In this document: positions 10,102 to 19,639 of the stretch, one piece after another
Numbering within the stretch: position 1 is the first letter of the stretch
How the letters are laid out: each line of letters starts with the position of its first letter
Assembly (NCBI GenBank): GCA_020466095.1
Contig: CM035808.1
Location: 70,829,152 to 70,893,151 of the forward strand
From: Chlorops oryzae
Taxonomy: Eukaryota; Arthropoda; Insecta; Diptera; Chloropidae
Direction: 5' to 3'
Length of the DNA stretch: 64,000 bases
The notes under the pieces: generated by a model
Database searches by the model: none
Told to the model about the DNA's origin: nothing
Seen by the model: only the letters and a program-made list of their open reading frames with translations
Translations under genes and position numbers: made by a program

Positions 10102-13100
10102 TTAATGTGCCCCTGAGAGTGTTTGTCGGTCTCGGTATGTATTAAGTTCGTGTGTTTTTTTTTTGTTTGTTTGTATTAAGTTTGTGAGAGCTTTGTTCGC
10201 TGTGAATGAAATGGAAATATGAGTTTGTGCGTTCGTGCGTATTATATTGATTGGGGTTTTTTTTTTTTTTTTTTTTTTTTGTCGTAAGGCACGGGTTATT
10301 GTTTTGTTTGTTGTTCTTTTTGATGATGTCGCTTTATTAAGTTTCGGTGGAAGGTCTTTTTCTCTTCCTTTTATTTTCAATTTTACGTTAACTGGCGATG
10401 GGATTGACTGGATTACATAAGGGCATTCCCAAATCGGGGAGAATTTATTTTTCCTGTTCTGATTCTTTAGCCATGCCTTGCCTCCTGCTTGAAATTCTCT
10501 CGCCTTTGAGCCCTTATCGTAGTATCGCTTGGATTTTTCCTTGGCTGCTTTTTGATTCTCTCGCACAAGTTGATGTGTGCGCTGTATTTGGTATTTTAAT
10601 AATTTTGAAAAATCGTCTGTGATGTACAGTGGCTCCGGTTTTCTTTTTAAGTTAAGTGGAATGTCGGCTTCAAATCCAAAAAGTATTTTACATGGTGTCT
10701 GTTTTGTGGATGAATGGACTGTGTTGTTATGCACGTGCATTTCGTGGTGCAGCCATTCATCCCAATTTGTGCCATCCTTTTTGACAAAATTTCGGAGAAA
10801 TTCCGCAAGAGGTCGGTGACTCCTTTCCAGAGCACCATTGGCTTGGGGGTGGTATGGTGAAGTTTGGGATTTCCTGATTCCAAGAATTTTGCAAACTTCC
10901 TTAAATAATTTCGATGTAAAGTTTGTGCCGTTATCCGTGATTAAAACCTTTGGTATCTGGAATTTTGATATTATCTCGTTGAAAAAAGCTTTTGCCACTG
11001 TTGCCGCCTCTGCATCCGGAATAGCTGTGCAGATAAAAAATTTTGAAAAATCGTCTATGAATGTTAAAATGTATTTGTTTCCTCTCGATGTTTCCGGTAG
11101 GGGGCCTACCATATCCATATAAACTTTGTAGAAGGGGCCATGAGCTATGTCTGTGAGTACCATGGGCATTCTTTCTACTTTTGAGCATTTATTCCGCTGG
11201 CATTTCTCGCAGTTTTTTATATAATTTCGAATCTCTCTATGCATGCCGTTCCACTTGTACTGCCGTCGAATGTGGAAATATGTTTTTATAGCTCCCTTGT
11301 GACCTCCTAATGGCCCATCGTGAAAATTTTTAAGCACCTCTTCGATGTCCTTTCTCTGTGTTAAAAATTCTGCTAAATCCTCTGTCTCTGGGTGATCTGT
11401 GGGGTTTGTGTCTTCCGAATCATCTCTGCTTTTATTTGTATCCGTATTTTCATCGCTCTGCTCTATTTTGGACTGTATTTGTGCTCTTGTTACCACTGAC
11501 ACAAGATTATTTTCATATGGTAATCGGCTCAATGCGTCTGCGTTTAAATTATATTTTCCAGCCTTGTAACAGATTTCGAAATCAAATTCCGAGAGCTTAT
11601 GGCGGAACCTCGCCAATCGGGATGTTTGATCCTTTAGATTTGCTATGCCTTTTAGAGGCTTGTGGTCTGTGTAAACCGTAAATGGCCGCCCTAAAAGGTA
11701 GCAACGAAAATTTTTGGCCGCCCATACTATGGCTAAGAATTCCTTTTCGATGGTCGAGTATCTTCTTTCTGTTGCACTCAAAGCTCGGCTTGCAAACGCA
11801 ATTGGCTGGTCGTCGCCCGGCTCGCCTTGTGAAAGTACCGCTCCTAGCGCTTCGTTGCTTGCATCCGTTGTTAGCAGGAATGGCTTAGAAAAGTCCGCGT
11901 ACTTCAATAGTGGTGGGTTGGTGATTGCAGTTATAATTTTCTCCACCGCGTTTTCGCATTCATTCGTCCACGCAAATTCACTGTCCTTCTTCAATAGTGA
12001 TGTTAGTGGCATTAAAAGGTTAGCGGCGTTCGGTATGAATTTTCTGTAATAGTTCGCCAATCCTAAAGCCTGCAATTCCTTTTTGTTTTTTGGAATTGGG
12101 AATTTTTCCACGCATTCTACTTTCCCAGGATCTGGTCGCACACCTTGGTCGGAACACTTATGTCCCAAGTATACTACCTCTTTTCGTAAAAATTGACATT
12201 TTTCCGTTTGAATCTTAAGCCTATTCTCCCGTAGAGATTGCAGCACTTTTCGGAGTCTGCGTTCGTGTTGCTCCAGGTTGCTCCCGTAAATTACTATATC
12301 GTCCAGGTAGACGAAACAGTCGACTCCTTGTAGCCCAGTCAGGACACTGTTCATGATCCGTTGAAAGGTGGCTGGCGCTCCTGAGAGTCCAAATGGCCTT
12401 CGCACGAATTCATAGTGTCCTAAACCCGTGCTGAAAGCTGTTTTACCTCTAGCTGTCTCATCTACCAATACTTGGTGGTATCCACTCGCCAGGTCCAAGG
12501 TTGTAAAATATCGACTGCAACCCAGTTGGTCGAGGATTTCATCAATTCGTGGTATCGGGAATACCTGTTTCACCGTAATTTCATTTAGTTGGCGGAAATC
12601 CACCACCAGTCGCCATTTCTTTTTCCCGTCTGTTCCTGCCTTTTTCGGCACTAGGATAATCGGTGCGTTTCATGGTGACTTGCTTGGAGCAATTATCCCT
12701 TGTTCCAGCATTTCTCCTACCTGCTTATTTATTTCCTCCTTATGTGCTTCCGGCAAGCGATATTGTCTTATATTTATCGGTTCCTTTCCCGCTTCCGTGG
12801 TGATTTCATGTTTGAGCACACTTGTATAACTCAGTTTATCGCCCTTTAGATGAAATACATCGGAATAGTCCTTGCAAATTGCAATTATGGACTGTCTTTC
12901 TTCTTCATTCAAATTCTCCTCTAATTTTAGGGAATTGATTAGCATATTCGTCCTTTCGTCTGTTTGACTATTATTCGGTGCTTTTATTTCTGAAATGCTT
13001 AAAATTTCGTACTCCTTCAATAACGAATATTTTACCTCTATTCCTTCTTTTATTTCGGTGTCCTTTTCCGACGCGTTAAGTATTGTAACGAACCCAATAC

Positions 13101-13278
13101 CATTTTTGGGTTTCGTGAGGCTTTCTCCAATATAAATATGTTCTTCTAACAGTTTTTTCTGCACGACTACTTCCTCCGTGAGTAGTCCTGTATTTATGCG
13201 TACTATCCTCGTGGATCTTGGTGGGATTCTTATCATCTCTGCGGTATAGATTTTCTCTCCTCTTATCCTTAGAGGCAT
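10102..13278 (-). pseudogene. Unit 1 pol: RT, RNase H, integrase
   Basis: RT motifs are FTTLDLASGYHQ and YLDDIVIYG; RNase H has LTTDASNEALGAVLSQ, TDHKPLKG and NADALSR. The integrase has an HHCC finger (GGHKG...CEKCQRNK) and the DDE core (YMDMVGPLP, LITDNGTNF, GALERSHR). A TGA at 12670-12672 interrupts the RT N-terminus where the family has a Trp, splitting the frame into 12670-13278 and 10102-12651. Only this copy keeps the natural pol C-terminus, which runs into a Lys run encoded by the T-tract at about 10258-10280. Protease lies in another frame upstream. Confidence 0.88.
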
Positions 13279-14164
13279 TGTGCATTGCTACCAGATTACA
13301 TTTTTCTTTGAAGGTCAACTCCTTTCTGATGGAATCTAGTATAGTCCTGTTCCAGAGCATGTCTCTCCCCAGGAGTCCATCTGCTGGCAGGCTGCTATTC
13401 CGTGGCACCACGTGCATCACCATCTCCAATGCTGGAATTGTCTTGTGCTTCAATTTTATTGATCCAATCGTAGTCGAATTTCCTCCAAATGCCCCTCTCA
13501 AGGATTTCGTATCCTTTCGGTTTATCGGAACGTCTTCCATCAGCACCTCTCTTTTAACCAGACTTGCCTCTGCCCCTGAATCGATCAATAGGGTGATGCT
13601 GCCGTCGATAGCCTGGCTACAGGGTATTTCGATGTACGCATCGTCCTCTCGAGTCGCAGTTGCAGCGATCCAATCCGGTTCTTCTACCATTTCGATTCCG
13701 TCGTTGATAGCCTGCTCGCAGGATAATTCAACGCATTCATCTCCTTTTGGCCCATTGAACTCACCCGCCAAAAATTTTTTCATGAATTGGAAAAACTCGC
13801 TTAGAAAAAAGAAAAACATCAGCCATGCCTTGATATACAACCTTTTCAATAGTCTTGCGTTTTCTTCCCATTTTTCCAATCTTTCCTTTGTCTTCGTAGC
13901 TTCCATTTTGCATATTGGGTATACAAACACTTTGACTGTGCTCTTAAAAGTCACTCGTTTGCCCTTTTTTCTTGGTTTCATTGCATTAGTCTCCTGACCA
14001 GTGTCTATAAGCATTTTTGCCTTTATCTCATTTTCCATTTCTTCCGTCGGAATCTCTCTTATCGATTTTCCCCATTTTGGTATTCGATTTCTTTTTCCCA
14101 GACTGTCCAAAGGCACTTCTTGGCCCTCTGGCTCCTCTAGTCGTTCTGCGCCTAGGCTGTTCAA
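13076..14164 (-). pseudogene. Unit 1 protease region
   Basis: The aspartic protease signature LLIDSGAEASLVKR (D-S-G form) and GLLGRDML are present in the second half. A Phe-rich hydrophobic stretch (MFFFFLSEFF) precedes it. This frame is -1 relative to gag and stays open back across the gag stop, as expected for a -1 Gag-Pol fusion. It leaves the RT frame near 13270-13290. The related element A reads through this point in one frame, so the shift is most likely a lesion. All three units share it. Confidence 0.78.
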
Positions 14165-14271
14165 AGGATCTTCTTTGCACCCTGGCTCTCCCCCTCCTCC
14201 TGCCCCTGGTTTGTGGCTGTTCCCCAGGGCAGGGTTTTGCCGTTCTAAAACTTCTTTTTGGGCACTCCAGT

Positions 14272-15423
14272 CTACCGGCCGAGACTGGGCCGCTGGGCGT
14301 TTCCCGTGTTAGGTGCGGAGATTGTCTGGCTACGCTGTGTCTGTTGTGGGCAATTTCGGGCTATATGGCCTATTTCTTTGCACATGTAGCACTGTATTTG
14401 GTTGTTTTCGTTAGGCCTTCTCTGGTGGCTCGGTGTAGACCGTGGCTGCACATTCTGTTGCCTGTTCTCTCTTTTACAGAATTTATTCGTCTTATGGCCC
14501 TTCACTTGGCATTTTTCGCAGAAAAGGGCGACTAATTTCGCCCAACAGTCTTCCTCCTTTTGCCCCGCTTTCCCTCAGTGTGTGCATTCAGCTCTAGCTG
14601 GATTTCTTTCTTCTGTCCGTCTTGGAGTGTTTCTCCGGCACCCGGGAGTCTCGTCATGACCATATACACCACACGGCGCGCAGTATGCTGTGTTTCTCCT
14701 CTTTATGCACACATCATTGGTGTGGCCTGGTTGTTGACAAAAAGCGCACACCAGACTTTATTCGGCTGCGAAGCTTATTGTGTTTATATTGATTCGGCCT
14801 GATTTAAGTATATTTTCGGAACGCTCTGCTGCCTCTAGCAGACCCTTTAGGTTTAGGTCACCCATGTTCACAAGTGATTGTTGTAAGGACTCCCTTTTAA
14901 GCCCTTATATGAACTGCTTTTTTGCTAGGTCGTCGTATTCCCACAGTACTGCTCTTGCTTCTGCGCCTCCCCATCTTTGGGTAATTACCATTTCCGCTTC
15001 ATTGAGGTATGTCTCCATTCTTCCTCCGAACAAGGCTGCGGACTCGTCCTTTTGTTGTTGGGCGTTTATTATGTCCGCTCTAATGTCCTCTAATGTTCGG
15101 ATTGTTGCATACGTTCGTCTTACATATTCCTGGAGTTCCTCCAGTGTTTCAAATTTTCTGTTGTTTATCTGCGGGTACGCCGGTCCCGTTAGCTTTTGCT
15201 TGACTATGCGTATCGCCTGTGTAACATTTGCTCTGTCAATAGTCTCATTGAGTAGAGCGAGGCCTTCGATGAATTGTGACACCTCGTATTTGAATCCAGG
15301 TCCTCTAGTTCCCGTAAAACTTGGGACTACGTCGTGGACTATTCTGATGATATCTTTCATGCTTTGTTGAGTCGCCATTGTTAGTCTGTTTTGTGTTGGA
15401 ACTTCGATCGTAGTGTTGTTCAC
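14272..15423 (-). pseudogene. Unit 1 gag (three stops)
   Basis: Gag with capsid-like N-terminal part (172 codons, 14905-15423) and two CCHC knuckles in its C-terminus (CYMCKEIGHIARNC). One frame runs throughout but is broken by TAA at 14905-14907, TAA at 14758-14760 and TGA at 14575-14577. The first two are shared with units 2 and 3; the TGA is private to this copy and removes a knuckle Cys. The coiled-coil N-terminal part lies beyond the LINE insertion at 19104-19553. Confidence 0.85.
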
Positions 15424-15500
15424 AGAAAGTGACTCTCTTCTTGTTGGAAGTGGGGACGTGCCGCAGACTATCCTTAATTCTCGTTTTAGATTTCCTTTTT

Positions 15501-15510
15501 ATATTTTTAG
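15501..15510. repeat. LINE target-site duplication, left copy
   Basis: ATATTTTTAG; the right copy is at 19094-19103 just after the A-tract. The empty site in unit 2 carries a single copy. Confidence 0.9.
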
Positions 15511-15524
15511 ATATCCGAAAGCAA

Positions 15525-15806
15525 ATGTCTCGAAATCCAGTTAAAAATACATTTGTTCCTTTAACCGCGCCATCCTCGAACATAGCTAGTGTCGCTTTTA
15601 CTCCAGGTGTTTCCTATGCAAATGCATTGAAGGCAGGCATTCCATCAAATCAGTTCACACCTTCCAACTCAAATAGCAATCTTGAATTAATGATATCTAC
15701 TCTTACTCAAAGTATTTCTAACTTTATGCAGGCGATGCAAAAATCAGTCGACACAATTGTGGAAATGCAGACTAAGTTAATGACAGCTCTTCTTTCCAAA
15801 ATATGA
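15525..15806 (+). CDS. LINE ORF1, C-terminal remnant
   Basis: A 93-codon frame starting at an ATG close to the LINE 5' end. Its Asn/Ser/Gln-rich, helical C-terminus (LTQSISNFMQAMQKS) resembles the tail of Jockey-clade ORF1 proteins, which bind RNA. Full-length family members are several hundred residues and carry CCHC knuckles; these are absent here, in line with 5' truncation. The stop overlaps the ORF2 start in an ATGA arrangement (15803-15806), suggesting termination-reinitiation. The chosen ATG is probably fortuitous. Confidence 0.6.
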   Translation: MSRNPVKNTFVPLTAPSSNIASVAFTPGVSYANALKAGIPSNQFTPSNSNSNLELMISTLTQSISNFMQAMQKSVDTIVEMQTKLMTALLSKI

Positions 15807-18472
15807 GCAGTTTAAAAATGTGTGCATGGAATTCAAACGGCTTAAGCCGGCATAAGCTAGAAATCCAAAATTTTTTAATTCGTGAATCCGTTGATGTATT
15901 GCTTCTCTCAGAAACTCACTTAACTAATAAATGCTTCTTCGCAATTCCTGGATATATATTTTACAAAACCAATCATCCAGATGGTAAAGCACACGGTGGT
16001 ACAGGCATTCTTATCCGTAAGAGAATTAGGCACTTCCTAATGGAATCGTATGCAACTACTTTTATACAAGCAACAACAATAAGTATTTGGGCTAATAGCA
16101 AAAGAATGTCCGTCTCGGCGGTATACTGCCCACCGCGTCACACTATTCCAGAAAAAATGTATATAGATTTCTTCAAAACCCTCGGTGATAAATTCATCGC
16201 AGCTGGAGATTATAATGCAAAGCACACCCTCTGGGGTTCCCGTCTTTGTAATCCTAAAGGTGCTCAACTATATAGGGCAATTATGAATAAAAATAACAAT
16301 CTCGACTTTGTTTCTCCTAGGAAACCAACTTATTGGCCAGCGGACCCAAATAAATTACCAGATCTTATAGATTTTGGCATTATAAAAGGGATTAAAAGAG
16401 AATCCATATCAACATATACAACGTTTGATCTGTCTTCAGATCATTCTCCACTGTTATTCCTATTGAACGAAAGACCAAAACAAGTTGATATTCCCCACAG
16501 ATTAACAAATTTCAATACCAATTGGCTTAAATACAAAAAGTATATAAGCTCACATATACACACCAATTACAAAATCGAAAGTAAAGAGCATATTGATGAC
16601 GCCGTGACAGTTCTTACTTCCATGTTGACTTCAGCAGCAGAGAACTCTACGCCTAAGTACATTAAAACGGAAAAGGTGTCCTTTACAAATACTGAAATAG
16701 AAAATCTGGTGGCCTGTAAAAGAAGGTGCAGGAGGGAATGGCAACAAACCCGATCACCAGCAGCTAAATGTAGATTGAAAGAAGCGGAAAATAAGCTCAA
16801 AGCAGCTCTTTCGAGGGAGAAACGATTAGAACAACATAAATTTGTGCAAAACCTTACTCCAAAAGGCAAAAATCAAAAATGCTTATGGCAATCAATACGT
16901 GGGGTGAAGACTCCGGTCGAAAGTGAATTCCCTATTAGAGTTCCTAACGGTGGGTGGGCGCGTAGCGACGAAGAGAAGGCTAACGCGTTTGCTTTGCACC
17001 TTAGTAAGGTATTTCAACCAAATCCAGGTAGCTTTGTTCACCCTGTTACACAAAGTTCTGAAAACACTCAACATTTGCACTACGAAATAACTCCCAGTGA
17101 AATCATTGACGTCATCAAGAATAAATTAGTCTGCAAAAAAGCTCCAGGGTATGATTTGATTACTCCGAAAATGTTGAAAAACTTACCACTTATTGCAGTG
17201 GTGTTTATAACAAACCTTTTTAATGCAATAATAAAGTATGGTCATTTTCCACATGACTGGAAGAGATCGGTCATAATTATGGTACGGAAACCAGGTAAAG
17301 ATCCTTCTCAAGCCTCATCCTACAGGCCGATTAGTCTTCTTCCTTGTCTCTCGAAACTATTTGAAAAACTACTTATTCCGAAATTGTCGTCATTCTTACT
17401 TGAACAAAACATTATTCCCTCTCATCAGTTTGGATTTAGGGAAAAACACGGTACAATCGAGCAAGTTAATCGAATTACAAACGAAATAAGAATCGCATAC
17501 GAAAAAAAAGAATACTGCTCGGCGGTATTTTTAGATATTCAACAAGCATTCGACAAAGTTTGGCATGATGGGCTGAAATTTAAAATCAGGCAATTACTCC
17601 CTAAAAATGCTCATGCAGTCTTAAATTCTTATCTGAGTAATAGAAAATTCCAAGTAAAACAAAATTCATTTATAACAAAAGACTTTGTAATTAATGCCGG
17701 AGTTCCGCAAGGGAGCGTTGCCGGTCCTTTTTTATACCTTTTATTTACAGCTGACATTCCTATTAGTGGTCAAATTTTCACATCGACGTTTGCTGATGAT
17801 ACAGCATTTCTAAGTAGACACAAAAACGTGGTGGTGGCAACCAACGAGCTCCAAGCGCATTTAAATAATATCCAAAACTGGTTATCCCGTTGGCGTATTA
17901 AAGTTAACGAACAAAAATCTCGTCACATTATATTCACACTTAATAGAGGGGTCTCTCCTGACGCATTCCTAAATAACATTCGAATCCCTCAAGTTGAAGA
18001 AATAACGTACCTCGGAGTTCATTTAGATAGAAGGCTGACCTGGCGCAAACATATCGAAGCGAAGCGGACTCAGATGAAACTTAAAGCAATTAGCTTGCAC
18101 TGGCTAATGAATAGTCGTTCCCCCCTAAAACTTGATTACAAAATCCTGTTATATAATCAAGTTATAAAACCGATATGGACGTACGGTTTACAACTCTACG
18201 GAAACGCAAGCGCTTCAAATATAGATATTCTGCAAAGAGCTCAGTCCAAAATCCTAAGATCAATTACAGGAGCTCCATGGTTCATTAAAAATGAACACAT
18301 CCATAGAGATCTAAAGGTAGAGACGGTTAAATCAGAATTTATGAAGATCAAGCAAAAATATTGCCAAAAATTGCAATCTCATGTAAATCTCCTCGCCAGA
18401 GAACTCGCAACTACGTCCTCTCTTTCGCGATTAAAAAGAAAGGACCGACCGACTATCCAAATCGATCCTTAG
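15803..18472 (+). CDS. LINE ORF2: endonuclease and reverse transcriptase
   Basis: An uninterrupted 889-residue protein of the usual Jockey-clade ORF2 length. The first ~220 residues form an exonuclease-endonuclease-phosphatase domain with WNSNGL, SETHL, GDYNAKH and SSDHSPL. The RT follows at about 450-750 with YRPISLLPCLSKLFEK, GVPQGSVAGP and FADDTAFLS (catalytic Asp pair). It would nick target DNA and prime cDNA from the nick. The start overlaps the ORF1 stop. All visible catalytic motifs are present, so this ORF2 could be active although the element itself is truncated. Confidence 0.93.
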   Translation: MSSLKMCAWNSNGLSRHKLEIQNFLIRESVDVLLLSETHLTNKCFFAIPGYIFYKTNHPDGKAHGGTGILIRKRIRHFLMESYATTFIQATTISIWANSKRMSVSAVYCPPRHTIPEKMYIDFFKTLGDKFIAAGDYNAKHTLWGSRLCNPKGAQLYRAIMNKNNNLDFVSPRKPTYWPADPNKLPDLIDFGIIKGIKRESISTYTTFDLSSDHSPLLFLLNERPKQVDIPHRLTNFNTNWLKYKKYISSHIHTNYKIESKEHIDDAVTVLTSMLTSAAENSTPKYIKTEKVSFTNTEIENLVACKRRCRREWQQTRSPAAKCRLKEAENKLKAALSREKRLEQHKFVQNLTPKGKNQKCLWQSIRGVKTPVESEFPIRVPNGGWARSDEEKANAFALHLSKVFQPNPGSFVHPVTQSSENTQHLHYEITPSEIIDVIKNKLVCKKAPGYDLITPKMLKNLPLIAVVFITNLFNAIIKYGHFPHDWKRSVIIMVRKPGKDPSQASSYRPISLLPCLSKLFEKLLIPKLSSFLLEQNIIPSHQFGFREKHGTIEQVNRITNEIRIAYEKKEYCSAVFLDIQQAFDKVWHDGLKFKIRQLLPKNAHAVLNSYLSNRKFQVKQNSFITKDFVINAGVPQGSVAGPFLYLLFTADIPISGQIFTSTFADDTAFLSRHKNVVVATNELQAHLNNIQNWLSRWRIKVNEQKSRHIIFTLNRGVSPDAFLNNIRIPQVEEITYLGVHLDRRLTWRKHIEAKRTQMKLKAISLHWLMNSRSPLKLDYKILLYNQVIKPIWTYGLQLYGNASASNIDILQRAQSKILRSITGAPWFIKNEHIHRDLKVETVKSEFMKIKQKYCQKLQSHVNLLARELATTSSLSRLKRKDRPTIQIDP

Positions 18473-18495
18473 AATTCCAGTTACTTAAACATATT

Positions 18496-18733
18496 GCATT
18501 CCACTGCACGACCGCGGTTCCTGATTGCGCTTGTGCTTCCTTGCACCTCGGTAAAATAATACTCAAGCATTCCATTGCACGAACGCGATTCCTAACTACG
18601 TTTGTGCTTACTTGCACTACGCTTGTGCTTCCTTGCACCTCGGTAAAATAATACTCAAGCATTCCATTGCACGAACGCGATTCCTGACTACGTTTGTGCT
18701 TCTTTGCACTCTTCCGGTAAAATAATACGCAAA
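18496..18733 (+). repeat. Three tandem repeats in the LINE 3' UTR
   Basis: Copies begin at 18496, 18567 and 18659 with GCATTCCAYTGCACGA and end with CGGTAAAATAATAC. Lengths are about 71, 92 and 75 bp; the middle copy has an internal extra CTTGTGCTT..TTGCAC phrase. The remaining UTR (18734-19076) has no other obvious structure. Confidence 0.85.
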
Positions 18734-19103
18734 ATCTCCAAGTCTATTCAGACTCAACAGGCCATTTCACGGTCGGATCTCTGATCGAATTAGTCACATG
18801 TGTCGGTGAAGGGTAGAGTCCGTGTGCACATAGACTTTAGTTTTCACTAGCACAGTTGAAGGGTTCGTTCAGGGATCTGACAGTGAATTGGTCGTTTTAC
18901 GCCCAGGTTTCCTTATCTGAGGCTCTCATGCAAATACTAATTACACTTATATGCATATTAATTATAATAATGCTACATATTATGTAATTAATTCCAAACT
19001 AGACTTAAGATTTTCCTCCTTATTGATGGACTCATGTAACATAAAATGAGTGATACAATAAATAAATTAAAAGTTAAAAAAAAAAAAAAAAAAATATTTT
19101 TAG

Positions 19104-19553
19104 AAAATGGATTTCTTTTTCCTTTTCTTTAAGATCCGCTTTATCCTTTTCTATGGATTCTGAAAGTTCACTCCCTACTGCTGATTGTAGAGCTTTCTTT
19201 AAAGTTTCGTTTTCGTCCTCAGCCTCTTCTATTAATCTAGTTTCCTTATCTATTATCTCCCTTAGATCTTTGCAATTCTTCTGTAAATGTTCAACTGTCT
19301 CTTCTAGATCTTCTATTTTGCTCTTCGCGGAATCGTTGGTAGCGCTTACTGTCCGTTTAGCTGTATCGATCAGAAAAACTGCCTCTTCTAACTGATTACA
19401 TGAGGATAGTGCGATCTGATTTTTTATTAAAGTCAAAAATTCTCTATTCGGGTTTATTTCTCTTATTAGTTCCCACGCTTCTGCTTGTAGTGTAGTCGCA
19501 TGCCCTTCAGACTCTTTGAGCTTTTGTTTCAGTTTTTCGTATTCCTAATCCAT
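19104..19553 (-). pseudogene. Unit 1 coiled-coil N-terminus of gag
   Basis: This is the 5' part of gag cut off by the LINE. It encodes a Leu/Glu/Lys-rich coiled coil (about 145 residues) equivalent to the start of the open 351-codon frame in unit 3. The ATG (19551-19553) is followed by a TAG at the third codon (19545-19547). A second stop lies at the gag-proximal end (TAA 15499-15501, beside the LINE). Both lesions are shared with unit 2 but not unit 3. Confidence 0.8.
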
Positions 19554-19639
19554 AAATTACCCTGTCCAACGGAAAACTCTGCATAACAATCGAATTTAAC
19601 TTTTCTTTTAAAAAAATTTCTAACTTCAAAAATTTAAGA

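Larger units (their letters stand above)
15511..19093 (+). mobile_element. Jockey-like LINE inserted in unit 1, 5'-truncated
   Basis: 3583 bp with a terminal A-tract (19077-19093), flanked by the 10-bp target duplication ATATTTTTAG (15501-15510 and 19094-19103). Units 2 and 3 show the uninterrupted site (one ATATTTTTAG in unit 2 at 24718-24727). It carries the end of ORF1, a complete ORF2 and a repeat-bearing 3' UTR. It has no intact 5' end, as is usual for target-primed insertions. Confidence 0.93.

Noticed and set aside
13218..13997. Plus-strand 259-codon frame, also repeated at 28059-28838
   Set aside because: It is the antisense shadow of the protease region of element B; its composition has no protein-like motifs.
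14017..14535. Plus-strand 172-codon hydrophobic frame (repeated in each unit)
   Set aside because: Antisense of the gag knuckle and gag-pro junction; Cys/Leu-rich because it mirrors Lys/Glu-rich coding.
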